Source: Paenibacillus glucanolyticus NBRC 15330 (lineage in GTDB: Bacteria; Bacillota; Bacilli; Paenibacillales; Paenibacillaceae). From it: 64,000 nucleotides of DNA. The stretch spans positions 124,001 through 188,000 of the forward strand of contig NZ_BIMC01000009.1 of NCBI RefSeq assembly GCF_004000885.1, given 5' to 3'. Position numbers and translations under genes: made by a program. Positions within the stretch are counted from its first letter, which is position 1. Each line of letters begins with the position of its first letter. The notes beneath the pieces were generated by a model. It saw nothing but the letters and a program-made list of their open reading frames with translations, searched no databases and was not told the origin of the DNA. Shown in pieces: positions 42,928 to 52,468 of this stretch.

Positions 42928-45900
42928 TTAGTTCGATAACTCCGCTACGCGCAGCAATCTCATGACAGTTACAACCGTTTGAGCTTTGGTCACATGGGAT
43001 TGCGGATCCAGCTTGGCAGCGGATACCCCCTGCATAATCTTCTGTTCCACTACGAAGGCGACGGACAACTTCGCATAGGACGACACCTTGGAGTGATCAT
43101 TGAATTTGTTTAACAGCCCTTGACCAGCCTCATTCTTCTTGCCAGTATATTCCAGCACACTGCTCAGGATAACAGCCAATTCCTCACGGGTAATCAGACT
43201 GTTTGGATCAAAGATATCGCCTGTACGCCCCTTCACCAGCCCTGCTGCCTTGGCAGCCGCAATTTCTTTGGCATAAGGGGCATTCGCGCTCACATCCTTG
43301 AAATTAGCAAGGCTATCATCTGGAAGAATACCCAGCCCTTTCACGACAATGGATATCATTTCGGCACGGGTAATGTTTTTATTCGCACCAAACGTGCTGA
43401 TGCTCTCCCCAGACACAATCAGCTTCGCAGCCGCTTGTGCCACGTCTTCCTGTGCCCAAGAAGGAATCCTATCGTTAAACCGGACATCCTGCTGAAGCAG
43501 AGCATAAATACCGCTTCCCGTCCTCCTCATCTCCACGGTAACCGTACCGTCCGCATTATCCTTATACAAGGTTGGAGAGGATCGAAGCTCATTTGTGCCT
43601 GATATATAAACCACTCCGCCCGCGCGCTTTGTATCTATCTTTTTGGCATCCACGGTTACCAGCTCACTGACATAGGATTTCCCGTAATGTTTCAGCTCCG
43701 TAGTTGTTTTATCCGCGTTCAGCTCCTCGAGCTTGAACAACAGCGGAGAAGTCAGAGTTTCTTTACCCTTAAGCAGGGATGCCACGCTCGTTGCATCGGC
43801 TGCACCGGGAGCCACAATGGAGACTTTCACATGGCCGGAAACCGAGATCAGCGAAGCCGGAATCCGGTATTCTGTGCCGTTTACGATAACGGACAGACTG
43901 GCCTTGGCTCCTTTTTTCGCGATGGCTGCAATCACTTCTTGTGGAATCTCAAACTCAGCCTGCTTCGCACCCGTGCCCGCATGAATCTGGAAACTGGAAG
44001 AGTCCGAAAGGTTAATGCTGTTAACTGCTGCTGCCGTTGGCACGGTAACCACCGCCTTATCTCCCTCAAGCACAACTTTTGCTTCCAGTTCATCCTTTCC
44101 TTTAGGCGGCTGCGGCGTCGAAGGCGTAGTAGAACCGGATCCGCTTGATCCGCCGGAACCCTCAGATCCGCCTGTGCTGTTGCCAGAAGTCGTAACGCTC
44201 AGTAGATTCGAAGCGCTGGACACGCGGTTAATTTCATCCCCCGCCCGATCCACAGCAAGCACATGAATCTTGTAATTCGTTAGAGCGTTAAGGCCATTAA
44301 TGATAATGATATAACCCTTCTCGGTGACTGAACCTGCCAATGCATGGTTCACATAGACTTCGTACCCCGTTGCCCCTGGCACTGCATCCCATGTGACTTG
44401 AATGGAGCTGGAGTCGGCATTGACCCGTTGAAGATTCGTTGGGGCCTGTAATGCTGAAGCATTGACTTTGCCGTTAACCGGCAGGTCATGGACTAATTGG
44501 GTGGTTAATGTCTTATTACGATCACCGCTTATTTCCCAGCTCATGACGCCTGCAATATCCAACGATTTCACGATGGAAGCCGTATACTTCATGGTGTTCT
44601 TATCGTTGTAGGTGATGAACACTTTATTCTGATCATTGTACAGATAAGGCACCTTAGCCGATTCGTTCCAATATCTCTTGTACCCGTTCTTGTCGATGTA
44701 GTTGTTCTCGAGATCACTGAAATCGAAAATGGCATTTTCCCAAGACTTCAAATCAGTCCCGCCCTTATTGCAAGTCTGATACTGACCAAGTGGCCCGCAG
44801 CCATCCCAGCCCTTGCCATAGTAGGGTACTCCCACAATCAATTTATGCTGTGGTACCCCGCCATTCAGATGGCCTAACAATCCGCCAAGCACATGATTTC
44901 TTGGAGCAGAAGACTTTGAAAGAGCTTTATCATAGAACAATGGTGAATTATGATGACCAAACGGGTCATCTTTGCCACTATAGTCATAAGTCATAATATT
45001 AATGAAATCCAGATACTGGACTGAATTCGCAAAATCTGCGTTAACGGTAAAGTTATCTCCCTGACCGGAAGCAATCGTCAGCAGATAATATTTTCCATCT
45101 TCTGACCCCGCAGCATCCAATGCCTCGCGAACGGTTTTCATTAATAATGTGAAGTTTTCTTTATCCTCCGGTGCTCTGGAGTTTTCTTCCACCCCACCTT
45201 CGACCGGGTACTCCCAATCGATATCCAAACCGTCAAGCTTGTAGTCCCGGAGGAATTTCACAGCAGAGTTAGCAAAAGCACGGCGTGTTTCTTCCGTCAT
45301 GGCTACATTAGAAAAATTTCTAGACCAGGACCAGCCGCCTACTGAAACCATAAGCTTCAAATGAGGGTTCGATGCCTTGATGGATTCGAAAGCTGCGAAA
45401 TTCTGAAAATCAAATGTCGGATCTCCAATCACAATTTCTCCGTCATGGACGTATCGATCCTGTGCAGGAATATTAGGGTCTTCGCAGGCTCTCGGCCCGC
45501 TCCCGTATTTTTTCCAGCATATATCGGCGAAGGCATAGTTAATGTGGGTGATCTGAGATACATCTACGTCACCAGGATGAAAATTACGCTCTTCGGTACT
45601 AGCTGACCAAGAAGTGTAGTACGTAACATTGTTATAATTGCTGCCAGGCACTACCGACACAGCTTCGCTTTCAGACGAAGTCCATAGGCTGTTATGTCCC
45701 ACTACCTTATACGAATAGGTCTTTCCTTCCTCTAGTCCAGCAGCTACGTACCGACTCCCGCTACTCGAACCAACCTTTACTCCATCCTGATAAATGTCGT
45801 AACTTGTGGCCCCGGGCACCGGTGCCCAGCCCAGTGAAGTCGTAGATCGTGTAGAAGTGACTACTTGTAACCCTCGAGGTTGAGCCAGCTCTCCCCACTT

Positions 45901-46638
45901 GAGGGTAATGGCATTACTATTGGCCGATGCTTCCAAAGCTCCACCCACACTTCTCTGTGCACCTACTTTAAAAGTATAAGTCTCTCCTGCTTCAAAAGGT
46001 CCATAGGTAGCGGTCGTAACGGAGTTTTCCCAAGTGCCGCCTTTCCATGCTCCATTAATATAAATGTCATAGGCTTCGGCCCCGGGACTCGAACCCCAAC
46101 TCAGCGTAACCGTATCTTCCGTTACATCGTCAATCTTAAGATGACTTGGAGGAGTCAACGGTGCATCTTTATATTCAGCTTCATCTTTGGTTGTCGTGAA
46201 TTCCAGTACATTGCTTTTGTGTTCTTTTTTCACGTCGCCGTCCCAAGTAATATAGATTCGGTAGGTCGTTTCAGGTGTCAATCCGGTCACCGCACGAGTC
46301 CAGAAGTTTCCCCATGCCAGCCAGTTGCCTGAATCCGCGTCCCACACTTGTATATTATTTTCACCTTCGACGGGTTTGAAATCCCATTGAAATATCGCCA
46401 TGTTATGAGAGACACTTTCAATACGAAGATTCTGCGGCGCCAACGGATCCTGAGATCCATAAGTTGCGCTTGTTACCGTCAACGGATCGACGCTGGAACT
46501 GACTGCGGGTATGTCTGAGGGAGGGGCACCATCTGAAGCATAGGATATAGGCGCGTTGAGAAGAGGGGTAAAGATAAGGATTAGAGCCAGAAACCATACC
46601 ACCCATTTCGGGTGCTTTTTCGTCATAAATGAGTTCAC
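42928..46638 (-). CDS. GH18 chitinase with FN3 and SLH domains
   Basis: A 1236-residue secreted endochitinase. After a signal peptide (to about residue 35, ends NAPISYASD) come three fibronectin III-like domains (about 63-150, 160-246, 252-330), a GH18 catalytic domain (about 335-720; SVGGWSWS and the catalytic DGLDIDWEYP at about 469-478, with MTYDYSG and MSWEISG), a fourth FN3 (about 730-818), a Ser/Gly/Thr/Pro linker (818-850), an uncharacterised beta-rich region, and three SLH repeats (about 1055-1236) that anchor it to the secondary cell wall polymer. The start is GTG at 46638 after AGAGGTGA. Chitin fragments would feed the amino-sugar genes elsewhere. A cre-like site lies upstream. Confidence 0.93.
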   Translation of the reverse strand: MNSFMTKKHPKWVVWFLALILIFTPLLNAPISYASDGAPPSDIPAVSSSVDPLTVTSATYGSQDPLAPQNLRIESVSHNMAIFQWDFKPVEGENNIQVWDADSGNWLAWGNFWTRAVTGLTPETTYRIYITWDGDVKKEHKSNVLEFTTTKDEAEYKDAPLTPPSHLKIDDVTEDTVTLSWGSSPGAEAYDIYINGAWKGGTWENSVTTATYGPFEAGETYTFKVGAQRSVGGALEASANSNAITLKWGELAQPRGLQVVTSTRSTTSLGWAPVPGATSYDIYQDGVKVGSSSGSRYVAAGLEEGKTYSYKVVGHNSLWTSSESEAVSVVPGSNYNNVTYYTSWSASTEERNFHPGDVDVSQITHINYAFADICWKKYGSGPRACEDPNIPAQDRYVHDGEIVIGDPTFDFQNFAAFESIKASNPHLKLMVSVGGWSWSRNFSNVAMTEETRRAFANSAVKFLRDYKLDGLDIDWEYPVEGGVEENSRAPEDKENFTLLMKTVREALDAAGSEDGKYYLLTIASGQGDNFTVNADFANSVQYLDFINIMTYDYSGKDDPFGHHNSPLFYDKALSKSSAPRNHVLGGLLGHLNGGVPQHKLIVGVPYYGKGWDGCGPLGQYQTCNKGGTDLKSWENAIFDFSDLENNYIDKNGYKRYWNESAKVPYLYNDQNKVFITYNDKNTMKYTASIVKSLDIAGVMSWEISGDRNKTLTTQLVHDLPVNGKVNASALQAPTNLQRVNADSSSIQVTWDAVPGATGYEVYVNHALAGSVTEKGYIIIINGLNALTNYKIHVLAVDRAGDEINRVSSASNLLSVTTSGNSTGGSEGSGGSSGSGSTTPSTPQPPKGKDELEAKVVLEGDKAVVTVPTAAAVNSINLSDSSSFQIHAGTGAKQAEFEIPQEVIAAIAKKGAKASLSVIVNGTEYRIPASLISVSGHVKVSIVAPGAADATSVASLLKGKETLTSPLLFKLEELNADKTTTELKHYGKSYVSELVTVDAKKIDTKRAGGVVYISGTNELRSSPTLYKDNADGTVTVEMRRTGSGIYALLQQDVRFNDRIPSWAQEDVAQAAAKLIVSGESISTFGANKNITRAEMISIVVKGLGILPDDSLANFKDVSANAPYAKEIAAAKAAGLVKGRTGDIFDPNSLITREELAVILSSVLEYTGKKNEAGQGLLNKFNDHSKVSSYAKLSVAFVVEQKIMQGVSAAKLDPQSHVTKAQTVVTVMRLLRVAELSN

Positions 46639-46746
46639 CGTTTTCACCTCTGTCGATATATTTCGATTGCAAAGGATACAGCATTTCCATGAATGTCTGT
46701 TCTCTCGGTGTCATCGGGTTATATCCATGATGGCTTGCCCCATTTC

Positions 46747-46764
46747 GAATTTCGCCCGAAATTC
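46747..46764. promoter_or_regulatory. Palindrome upstream of chitinase
   Basis: GAATTTCG-CC-CGAAATTC is a perfect 8-bp inverted repeat about 110 nt before the chitinase start. No regulator is encoded nearby; it may bind a chitin-responsive factor. Confidence 0.45.
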
Positions 46765-46773
46765 AACTTATTT

Positions 46774-46787
46774 TGAAAGCGGTTACT
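46774..46787. promoter_or_regulatory. cre (CcpA) site upstream of chitinase
   Basis: TGAAAGCGGTTACT fits the TGWAANCGNTNWCA cre consensus at every position but the last. Its place in the promoter region of a glycoside hydrolase gene supports carbon catabolite repression. Confidence 0.6.
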
Positions 46788-47078
46788 ATTTTTTCCAGAT
46801 GGATTGTGTAACGTTTATCATATCCCCCTCTTCATTCCAGTATATCAATCTCTTATCCCAACGCTCTGCTACAGCCTCCCTTCAAAGAACTTCATATATT
46901 TAATGCATATTCATATTTGTATCATGGAACCTAACCTCTCTATTGAGAAGGGATACATTTCCATAAACATGGGATAAAATCTTGTGATTTTATATTCTGT
47001 TAATAAATTCAATCTATATAGAATCAGCTAGTGTCCACTAAACGAATGTTTTGCATAAAAAAGAAAAGGAGTACCATC

Positions 47079-47189
47079 ATAAAAAAACTCAAGCAGCCGT
47101 TACATCTGCTCAAGGGGAAGCGTTCCATATTCAGCCCGTTGAATTATCCGATCCCAAAAGCAACGAAGTGCCATAATGAAGCCTTCTAG
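47079..47189 (+). other. 36-codon frame with ATA in start position
   Basis: AAAAGGAG (47065-47071) is followed by ACCATC and then ATA-AAA-AAA-CTC, opening a frame (KKLKQPLHLLKGKRSIF...) of 36 codons ending in TAG. If the ATA were ATG it would be an ordinary small basic peptide. No family is recognised. It may be a decayed or unusually started small gene, or chance. Confidence 0.25.
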
Positions 47190-47268
47190 GATTCCAAGCG
47201 GGGCGGGGCGGTTAAACCCACTGTACGAATGGAGCCGGTCCAGTAATCAAAGCAGACGTATGAGCTGA

Positions 47269-47293
47269 AAAAGAGCCCTCCAGGGGCTCTTTT
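47269..47293. terminator. Terminator near the SnoaL-like gene
   Basis: AAAAGAGCCC (47269-47278) pairs with GGGCTCTTTT (47284-47293) around a 5-nt loop. A and T runs on both sides allow use in both directions; it follows the minus-strand gene ending at 47338. Confidence 0.8.
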
Positions 47294-47337
47294 GTCTATT
47301 CACTTCCCTATGTAAGCAAACCATAATAATCTTCGAT

Positions 47338-47706
47338 CTACTTCATCGAACTTAAATGCTCATGCTTTAATTTCCATGATCCCTCGACATCTCGAATAAA
47401 CACATTGGTGGCTCTGCCGCTCCCGGACATAAATGTCCCCTGGTGATAACCCTCGAAGTGGTAGGTGTAGATACACACCGCCGAATGGGCATCACTCGCA
47501 ATCCATTCCACATCCTCCGCCCGGTATACCTCCTCCCGAATGGCATCCCACGCCTGCTCGAAATACAACCTGATCTCATCCAAGGTCGTGCAGCTCCGGT
47601 CCGAAAACCAATAAACCGCCGCTTCATCCAGCAGCCGGGCCACTTGATCAAAGTCATGTGTGTTCGTAGCCGCAATATAAGCCTCAAGTGCGTTCTGATA
47701 TGACAT
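47338..47706 (-). CDS. SnoaL/DUF4440-like protein (NTF2 fold)
   Basis: A 122-residue protein of the NTF2-like superfamily. The N-terminus NALEAYIAATNTHDFDQVARLLDEAAVYWFSD and the core ending GRATNVFIRDVEGSWKLKHEHLS match ketosteroid-isomerase-like/YybH-type proteins. GGGAGG precedes the ATG. The fold binds small hydrophobic ligands; no substrate can be named. Confidence 0.85.
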   Translation of the reverse strand: MSYQNALEAYIAATNTHDFDQVARLLDEAAVYWFSDRSCTTLDEIRLYFEQAWDAIREEVYRAEDVEWIASDAHSAVCIYTYHFEGYHQGTFMSGSGRATNVFIRDVEGSWKLKHEHLSSMK

Positions 47707-47754
47707 TTCGCTTAACCTCCCATCTCTAATCCATTATAAGGATGGCACATTTTT

Positions 47755-47913
47755 TTACTGAACCTTTTTCCACACACCGGCTTGGCTAGGCGTTTCCCCT
47801 TTGGTCCACCATTTTGCTTCACAAACGGCTCCATTGTAAGATACCCGTTCACCGCCAATGTAAGCCTTGGAGCTGTTCCAAGCCACGGTTGCTTTGTTAA
47901 AGTCCTGCGACTT
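47755..47913 (-). pseudogene. 3' remnant of a chitinase gene (CBM5/12 chitin-binding module)
   Basis: On the minus strand the last 52 codons before a stop encode AWNSSKAYIGGERVSYNG and AKWWTKGETPSQAGVWKKV, the well-known chitin-binding module of bacterial chitinases (aromatic residues in AWNSS, YNG and AKWW). No catalytic domain or start exists upstream; the sequence breaks at about 47915, where a fragment in the opposite orientation begins. It is unrelated to the SLH chitinase, which lacks this module. Confidence 0.75.
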
Positions 47914-47922
47914 CTCCATAAA

Positions 47923-48081
47923 ACAGAACGTACACAGGAACCCAACGTTGAACAGGTTCTCAACACGCCGGATGAGCACGAAGATATCATTGCCCTCACC
48001 GATCGTCTGACCTCTTCCCTGACTGCGGCGATTGAAGCCGCTGAGGGAGTAGTCCGGCTGCTGCGTGGATATATAAAATGA
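47923..48081 (+). pseudogene. Possible C-terminal gene fragment of unknown family
   Basis: In the plus direction an in-frame stretch up to TGA (48079-48081) encodes an acidic, helical sequence (TERTQEPNVEQVLNTPDE, then LTSSLTAAIEAAEGVVRLL) with coding-like codon use. No start codon or ribosome binding site belongs to it, and it abuts the oppositely oriented chitin-binding remnant. It is probably the tail of a deleted gene. Confidence 0.4.
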
Positions 48082-48109
48082 GGAGCACACAGATGATCTG
48101 TATGCTCCT
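48081..48109 (-). terminator. Terminator of the GTPase/tubulin operon
   Basis: AGGAGCA-C-ACAGAT (48081-48094) pairs with ATCTGT-A-TGCTCCT (48096-48109); on the minus strand CATTTTATAT follows. It lies 15 nt after the stop of the last gene of the operon. Confidence 0.7.
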
Positions 48110-48124
48110 TCGCCCTCATTATAT

Positions 48125-51100
48125 TCAATTTCCGCTGCCAGACTCATTCTCAGATGACTCATTTCTTTCAGACGTTCCATTCTCAGGCGTCTGCTCTTCA
48201 GAAAGCGCACTTTCATCGGACAGCTCATAAGATATGCCATCCACAACAACCTTGTCGATTAGGGACACATCCAGCGTTTTATCCAGCTTCACGATAACTT
48301 TGCTTGTATATGGCAGGTTCTGCTGTGAGTCATTTTCGGTTCCTGAGAACTCCGGTTCTTCTCCACCATCAACCGACTCGGAAGAGTCTGAGCCTGCTCC
48401 TTCTGCGTCTCCCGCTGTTGTCCCCGAATTCGAATCTGTCTGATCCTGGCTGGAACCAGAATCTGTTCCTGTTGGATCGGTGTCCGCTCCCCCTGTTGTT
48501 TCATCCGTGCACGTCCGTGATAGTTCAGGACTTGCCGCTTCAAACAATAGGTTTGCATCCTGACCCAGGACCTGGAGATTCTCCATATTGAAATCCCGGC
48601 AAGCCGCCGATTGTTTGAAATGGAAGCTCAGTTCAGTCAAGCCCTTCTGCTCACCTTCTTCCACTACGGACGCCGTCAACAGCGGCTGCTCCGGAACCGT
48701 ATCCTCCGAGACAGGAGGCACGGTAACTGGAGGCGTAACAACTGAATTCGGATCCGCAGGGTCCTTCCCGTTTTGCACCATGAGAAAGATACCGCCGGCC
48801 AAGATGAGGACAAGTGCAGCTGAAGCTATTTTTACGAACCTCGGATGGCTTCGGATAAATCTCATGAATGGCGAAGCCAGCTCGGCCCTAACCTTCGTAT
48901 AGACCCCCTTAAGAACAGGGTCAGGGTTACTAAAATAAGTCTTCACGTACTCCTTATTCTTGAATGCTTCGCGGTCATGGGTCTTGAAGTACTGGACGAT
49001 CGCGGCAGCATAGGCCGGCACGAGACCCCGTGGCTTAACGAATACCGGCTGCTTCGCAGACCATTGAATATACTGGTAGACCACTTCAGGACTCTTGCTG
49101 TACTTATGTACATAATCCAGCAGGCCACGGTAGTCAATAGCGCCGGAATGAATCTCCGTGCAGAAGGCCAAGGTGATGCTTTCAAAATGGGATGGCGCCA
49201 CATCCTGCTGCAGCCACCTCCGCATAATATGCTGGGTGCGCTCCCGCTCCTCGGTTGAAAGATCGGCAAGCACCTCCGCTTTAACTTCGGTTCTGCTGCA
49301 CCACTGGTACAGCGCCAGCATGACAGCCGCTTTGGAGCGTATTCGGGAATCAAAACGTTCTACCCACCCTTTGAATTCCTTGGGCATTTGCAGAAATCCA
49401 ATGTCCAGAAGCTGCTTCCGGTTCAATTGCTCAGGCTCCAATTCTCGCAAGAGAAAGAGGTTGGCTGCATAAATCATTCGGTCTGCAAATGCGGTCCCGC
49501 CTTGGTAACGAGCGATCCCCCGCTCTTCGTGATGCTCCAGGGAATCCAATTGATCCAGCACGGCGTTGACCGCTCTTACAGGATCTGCATCATGCTGTAA
49601 TTTATCGATGAGCTGGGCTTCAGCCAGCCTAACATAATTCTCCTGTTCCAGCAGAAGGGGATGGTTCCTCACCCATAGACTGATCAGATCAACCAGATCC
49701 GTTGGCGTTGCCCTCTGTTTCATACTGGCTTTCATATAAGGATCGAACATCAGCGCAGGCAGCCCCGGGCTGGTCAGTACTCTGGCATAGAAGGCACGGC
49801 TTAGAGCCGGACTGCCCTCCAGCAAGCCATAAATCGCCAAGGTCACATCCTGACGCTGCTTCGACAAGGCATTATTTAATGAGCGAATAAAATATTCCAC
49901 AATCATGTCATTGTGCTGTCTAGGGTTGATGCTGTGATAGTCCTTCACGGACCCGGCAATCGCCGGATCGGGAACCTGTCCGCCCTTCACAAGCTCAAAC
50001 TCATGGGCAAACAGGGCAAGGAACAGATCATCCAGCCGTTTCTTTAAACCCAGAGCCCCGGCTGGCTCCAGATAGAGCAGCAAGGCACGAAGCACAGCAA
50101 ACTTATGGTCGTTATACAGATCTTCACGGCCCTCTTCGATCTGGAACAGCACGCATAAATCGTCGTAGCTATCCAGAGAAATCTGACGGGCCGGCTCCAT
50201 ATCCGAGAGCATCTGCTCCGCGAAGGCAAAAAAACGTTCAGATCGGGCCAGATCCAGCACTGTATCCCATGCAAAATCAAGATAAGGCTGCTCGGACCAT
50301 TTCAAATCCGCATTAATGACCCTTCCGGCAGCAAGCTCAAATAAATAGTCCTTCTCAATGTTGCGGTCATTCAGGCGCAGGCCGCCCTTCTCCACGAACA
50401 TGAGATGAAGTCCCTTCTTGCTGTAGGGTTCCTTGGCATACGTTACGAACCCAAGCACCCGGCGCAGCGCGTAAGGCAGTCGGCCAAACAACACAAAGAG
50501 CAGCTGCTTCGCCTTCGCGGACAACTGTTCCACCGGTACATCCAGTACGATATACACCTTTTTCTTACCCGCAGCTGCGGTTATCGATGCATAGAGCAGT
50601 TGCTTGAATACCTTCTCGTCAATGCCCAGTTCCTGCAGTAAGGCCGGGGTTTGGTCAGGAGAGACGGGAACTTGCGGGCGAGCCTGAGCCGGCATGGCAG
50701 ATAACTCCGGCAGCTCTATCCCCTCTTCAATATCGTAATGATTGGCAAAAGAGGCCTGGAGCCAAGTCCGGTAAGCGGAATGCTCATCTTCCAGAAATCC
50801 GTCAGGAATCACATAATGGTGCGTAAAAAAAGCGCTGCGAAGTCCCGTGAAATCCGCTGGCTGAAACACACTGCGCCCCAGCACCGTCTCCCCTGTTTCC
50901 GTATGGAACAGATGAAGAGCGGCAGGATAAGCCTCGGCGTCCTTCTCGCTGCGTGCCGTAAGCTCTGCCGGAGCTTCATACTGACAAAAGGGATGCAGCA
51001 CCTTTTTGATATAGGAAGGTTCCAATCCTGACGAGCGCGCAACCGTATCAAATCCTTCAGCCGAGCGAAACACGCCCCGCCGTTCCCTCGTGTACATTTG

Positions 51101-51133
51101 CTGCTGTATGTTTCGGAAAGGGAAATCCGGCAC
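48125..51133 (-). CDS. GAP1-like GTPase-associated membrane protein
   Basis: A 1002-residue protein. Residues about 1-145 (IQQQMYTRERRGVFRSAEGF, KKVLHPFCQYEAP) match the N-terminal domain that I recall being named GAP1-N2, 'GTPase-associated protein 1'. A long helical region follows (about 150-760), then one membrane helix (about 768-786, VKIASAALVLILAGGIFLMV) and an exposed tail of 216 residues with a Thr/Ser/Asp/Gly-rich stretch and a beta-rich part (KVIVKLDKTLDVSLIDKVVVDGISYELS). It starts with GTG overlapping the stop of the GTPase gene in TAGTG, with GGGGAGGG upstream, so the two are coupled. Probably cytosolic bulk, tail outside. Function unknown. Confidence 0.8.
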   Translation of the reverse strand: MPDFPFRNIQQQMYTRERRGVFRSAEGFDTVARSSGLEPSYIKKVLHPFCQYEAPAELTARSEKDAEAYPAALHLFHTETGETVLGRSVFQPADFTGLRSAFFTHHYVIPDGFLEDEHSAYRTWLQASFANHYDIEEGIELPELSAMPAQARPQVPVSPDQTPALLQELGIDEKVFKQLLYASITAAAGKKKVYIVLDVPVEQLSAKAKQLLFVLFGRLPYALRRVLGFVTYAKEPYSKKGLHLMFVEKGGLRLNDRNIEKDYLFELAAGRVINADLKWSEQPYLDFAWDTVLDLARSERFFAFAEQMLSDMEPARQISLDSYDDLCVLFQIEEGREDLYNDHKFAVLRALLLYLEPAGALGLKKRLDDLFLALFAHEFELVKGGQVPDPAIAGSVKDYHSINPRQHNDMIVEYFIRSLNNALSKQRQDVTLAIYGLLEGSPALSRAFYARVLTSPGLPALMFDPYMKASMKQRATPTDLVDLISLWVRNHPLLLEQENYVRLAEAQLIDKLQHDADPVRAVNAVLDQLDSLEHHEERGIARYQGGTAFADRMIYAANLFLLRELEPEQLNRKQLLDIGFLQMPKEFKGWVERFDSRIRSKAAVMLALYQWCSRTEVKAEVLADLSTEERERTQHIMRRWLQQDVAPSHFESITLAFCTEIHSGAIDYRGLLDYVHKYSKSPEVVYQYIQWSAKQPVFVKPRGLVPAYAAAIVQYFKTHDREAFKNKEYVKTYFSNPDPVLKGVYTKVRAELASPFMRFIRSHPRFVKIASAALVLILAGGIFLMVQNGKDPADPNSVVTPPVTVPPVSEDTVPEQPLLTASVVEEGEQKGLTELSFHFKQSAACRDFNMENLQVLGQDANLLFEAASPELSRTCTDETTGGADTDPTGTDSGSSQDQTDSNSGTTAGDAEGAGSDSSESVDGGEEPEFSGTENDSQQNLPYTSKVIVKLDKTLDVSLIDKVVVDGISYELSDESALSEEQTPENGTSERNESSENESGSGN

Positions 51134-52395
51134 TAGTCATCCCTCCCCTCAATATACTTCAGCTTGTACAGAAGCCAGATGAACGGTTCGTCCACCCGGA
51201 TCGGGCTGACCACGCTCTGCAGCTTCTGATCCACAGGGTTGCTGCCTAAGGCAGACACGGCAAAATACGCTGTATTCGAAAAATATACATCCATTGTGCC
51301 TTTGAACGGACGGTCGACCTTCTCGATAAAGCGGCGAATCTCGCCATCGATATTTTCAAACTCGGTCATGTTCAAATGCTTGCGGTGAACCATATTGTTG
51401 AATATGTTACTGTTCAGCTTCACATATTCGCCATCCTCATCCTTGAGCGCATGAAGCATATCGCTCTTGGTCAGGACGACAGCTGTCGGAATATCCGTTT
51501 TGCCCTTGTCCTCATAAGCAATGAAATCACCGAACATAGTCAGGACAACATCGCGAGGTTCATCGTACTGGGATACCCATTCGCCTGGCTGATCACCGAA
51601 CTTCAAACGGATTTTCTCCCGAATGGAGCGAATCTGGAGCGGATCGACCATAAACAGAATGCCCGCGGAGTTCTTGATATGCTGTCCATGAAGTCCCAGG
51701 TAGTCCTCGTCCACCATGCCTTCACCCGCCACGTCAAAAAATACAAGCGTTAACGGCGGCTTCGATTCATCCTTGAACACGAATTGAAATATAAAAGGCT
51801 CCTGCATCTTCTCCTTCTGAGTAGACGCCAGCAAATCTCCGCGTTCAAACAACGGTTCCTCATATCCGGTGCGGAACTTGCGGCTGATCTCCGCATTCAG
51901 CGGCATACAGGCCGCATCGAAGTGATCCGCCGTCGTATGCTGCAATGTATGGATCAGCGAAGTCATATACACCGACTTGCCCACTTGGGATGCACCGATA
52001 ATCGAGATAATGTTGCTCGGTACCTTCCCTGCGGTCACAGGCAGCTCATTATGGCATTTCGGGCATAAGCGTCTGCGTGTGACGACACCGTAGCGGTCGT
52101 TCAATCCAACCAGCACATGATCCGAATAAATGTGATGTTCCTCCGGTATGTCGCTTGGCCGGATGATAGCCTCAATATCATAGACCGAATCCAGCCCAAA
52201 GCGTTCGCGGTAACGATTCAGCTCGTCGTCTTCCCCAAGCGCATAATCCTCGTCGTCCTCACGGTCGTGGGCAGCCCGGAAGACAACCTCCTTCGGCGTG
52301 AACTTACTGAAACAGTAAGGGCACACAATATCATAAAACAGCGGCCTTGGCTCCGGCTCCGGCTTCTTCTTGAAAATATCAAAAATGCCCATCAT
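51133..52395 (-). CDS. Zinc-ribbon P-loop GTPase (double-GTPase/TRAFAC-like)
   Basis: A 420-residue cytosolic protein. A split zinc ribbon (CPYC at 25-28 and CPKC at 111-114) encloses an acidic insert. The GTPase domain has Walker A GASQVGKS (134-141), a switch-2 DVAGE (221-225), TKSD as base-recognition motif (309-312) and SALG (381-384). This arrangement matches proteins annotated as 'double-GTPase 2/TRAFAC clade GTPase domain'. The ribosome binding site is GGGAGG. It is coupled to the GAP1-like gene. It likely acts as the switch of the complex; effector unknown. Confidence 0.85.
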   Translation of the reverse strand: MMGIFDIFKKKPEPEPRPLFYDIVCPYCFSKFTPKEVVFRAAHDREDDEDYALGEDDELNRYRERFGLDSVYDIEAIIRPSDIPEEHHIYSDHVLVGLNDRYGVVTRRRLCPKCHNELPVTAGKVPSNIISIIGASQVGKSVYMTSLIHTLQHTTADHFDAACMPLNAEISRKFRTGYEEPLFERGDLLASTQKEKMQEPFIFQFVFKDESKPPLTLVFFDVAGEGMVDEDYLGLHGQHIKNSAGILFMVDPLQIRSIREKIRLKFGDQPGEWVSQYDEPRDVVLTMFGDFIAYEDKGKTDIPTAVVLTKSDMLHALKDEDGEYVKLNSNIFNNMVHRKHLNMTEFENIDGEIRRFIEKVDRPFKGTMDVYFSNTAYFAVSALGSNPVDQKLQSVVSPIRVDEPFIWLLYKLKYIEGRDD

Positions 52396-52468
52396 TTGTA
52401 CCTCCCTCTAAACCTCTGGATTGCATGGACGCTTTCGTTGTTGTCACTGTGTTCTATCTCTGCTCTCT

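Larger units (their letters stand above)
46639..47078. other. Chitinase upstream region
   Basis: This gap holds no convincing gene. Near its left end are a perfect palindrome GAATTTCGCCCGAAATTC (46747-46764) and a cre-like site; the rest is AT-rich without clear signals. Confidence 0.5.
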
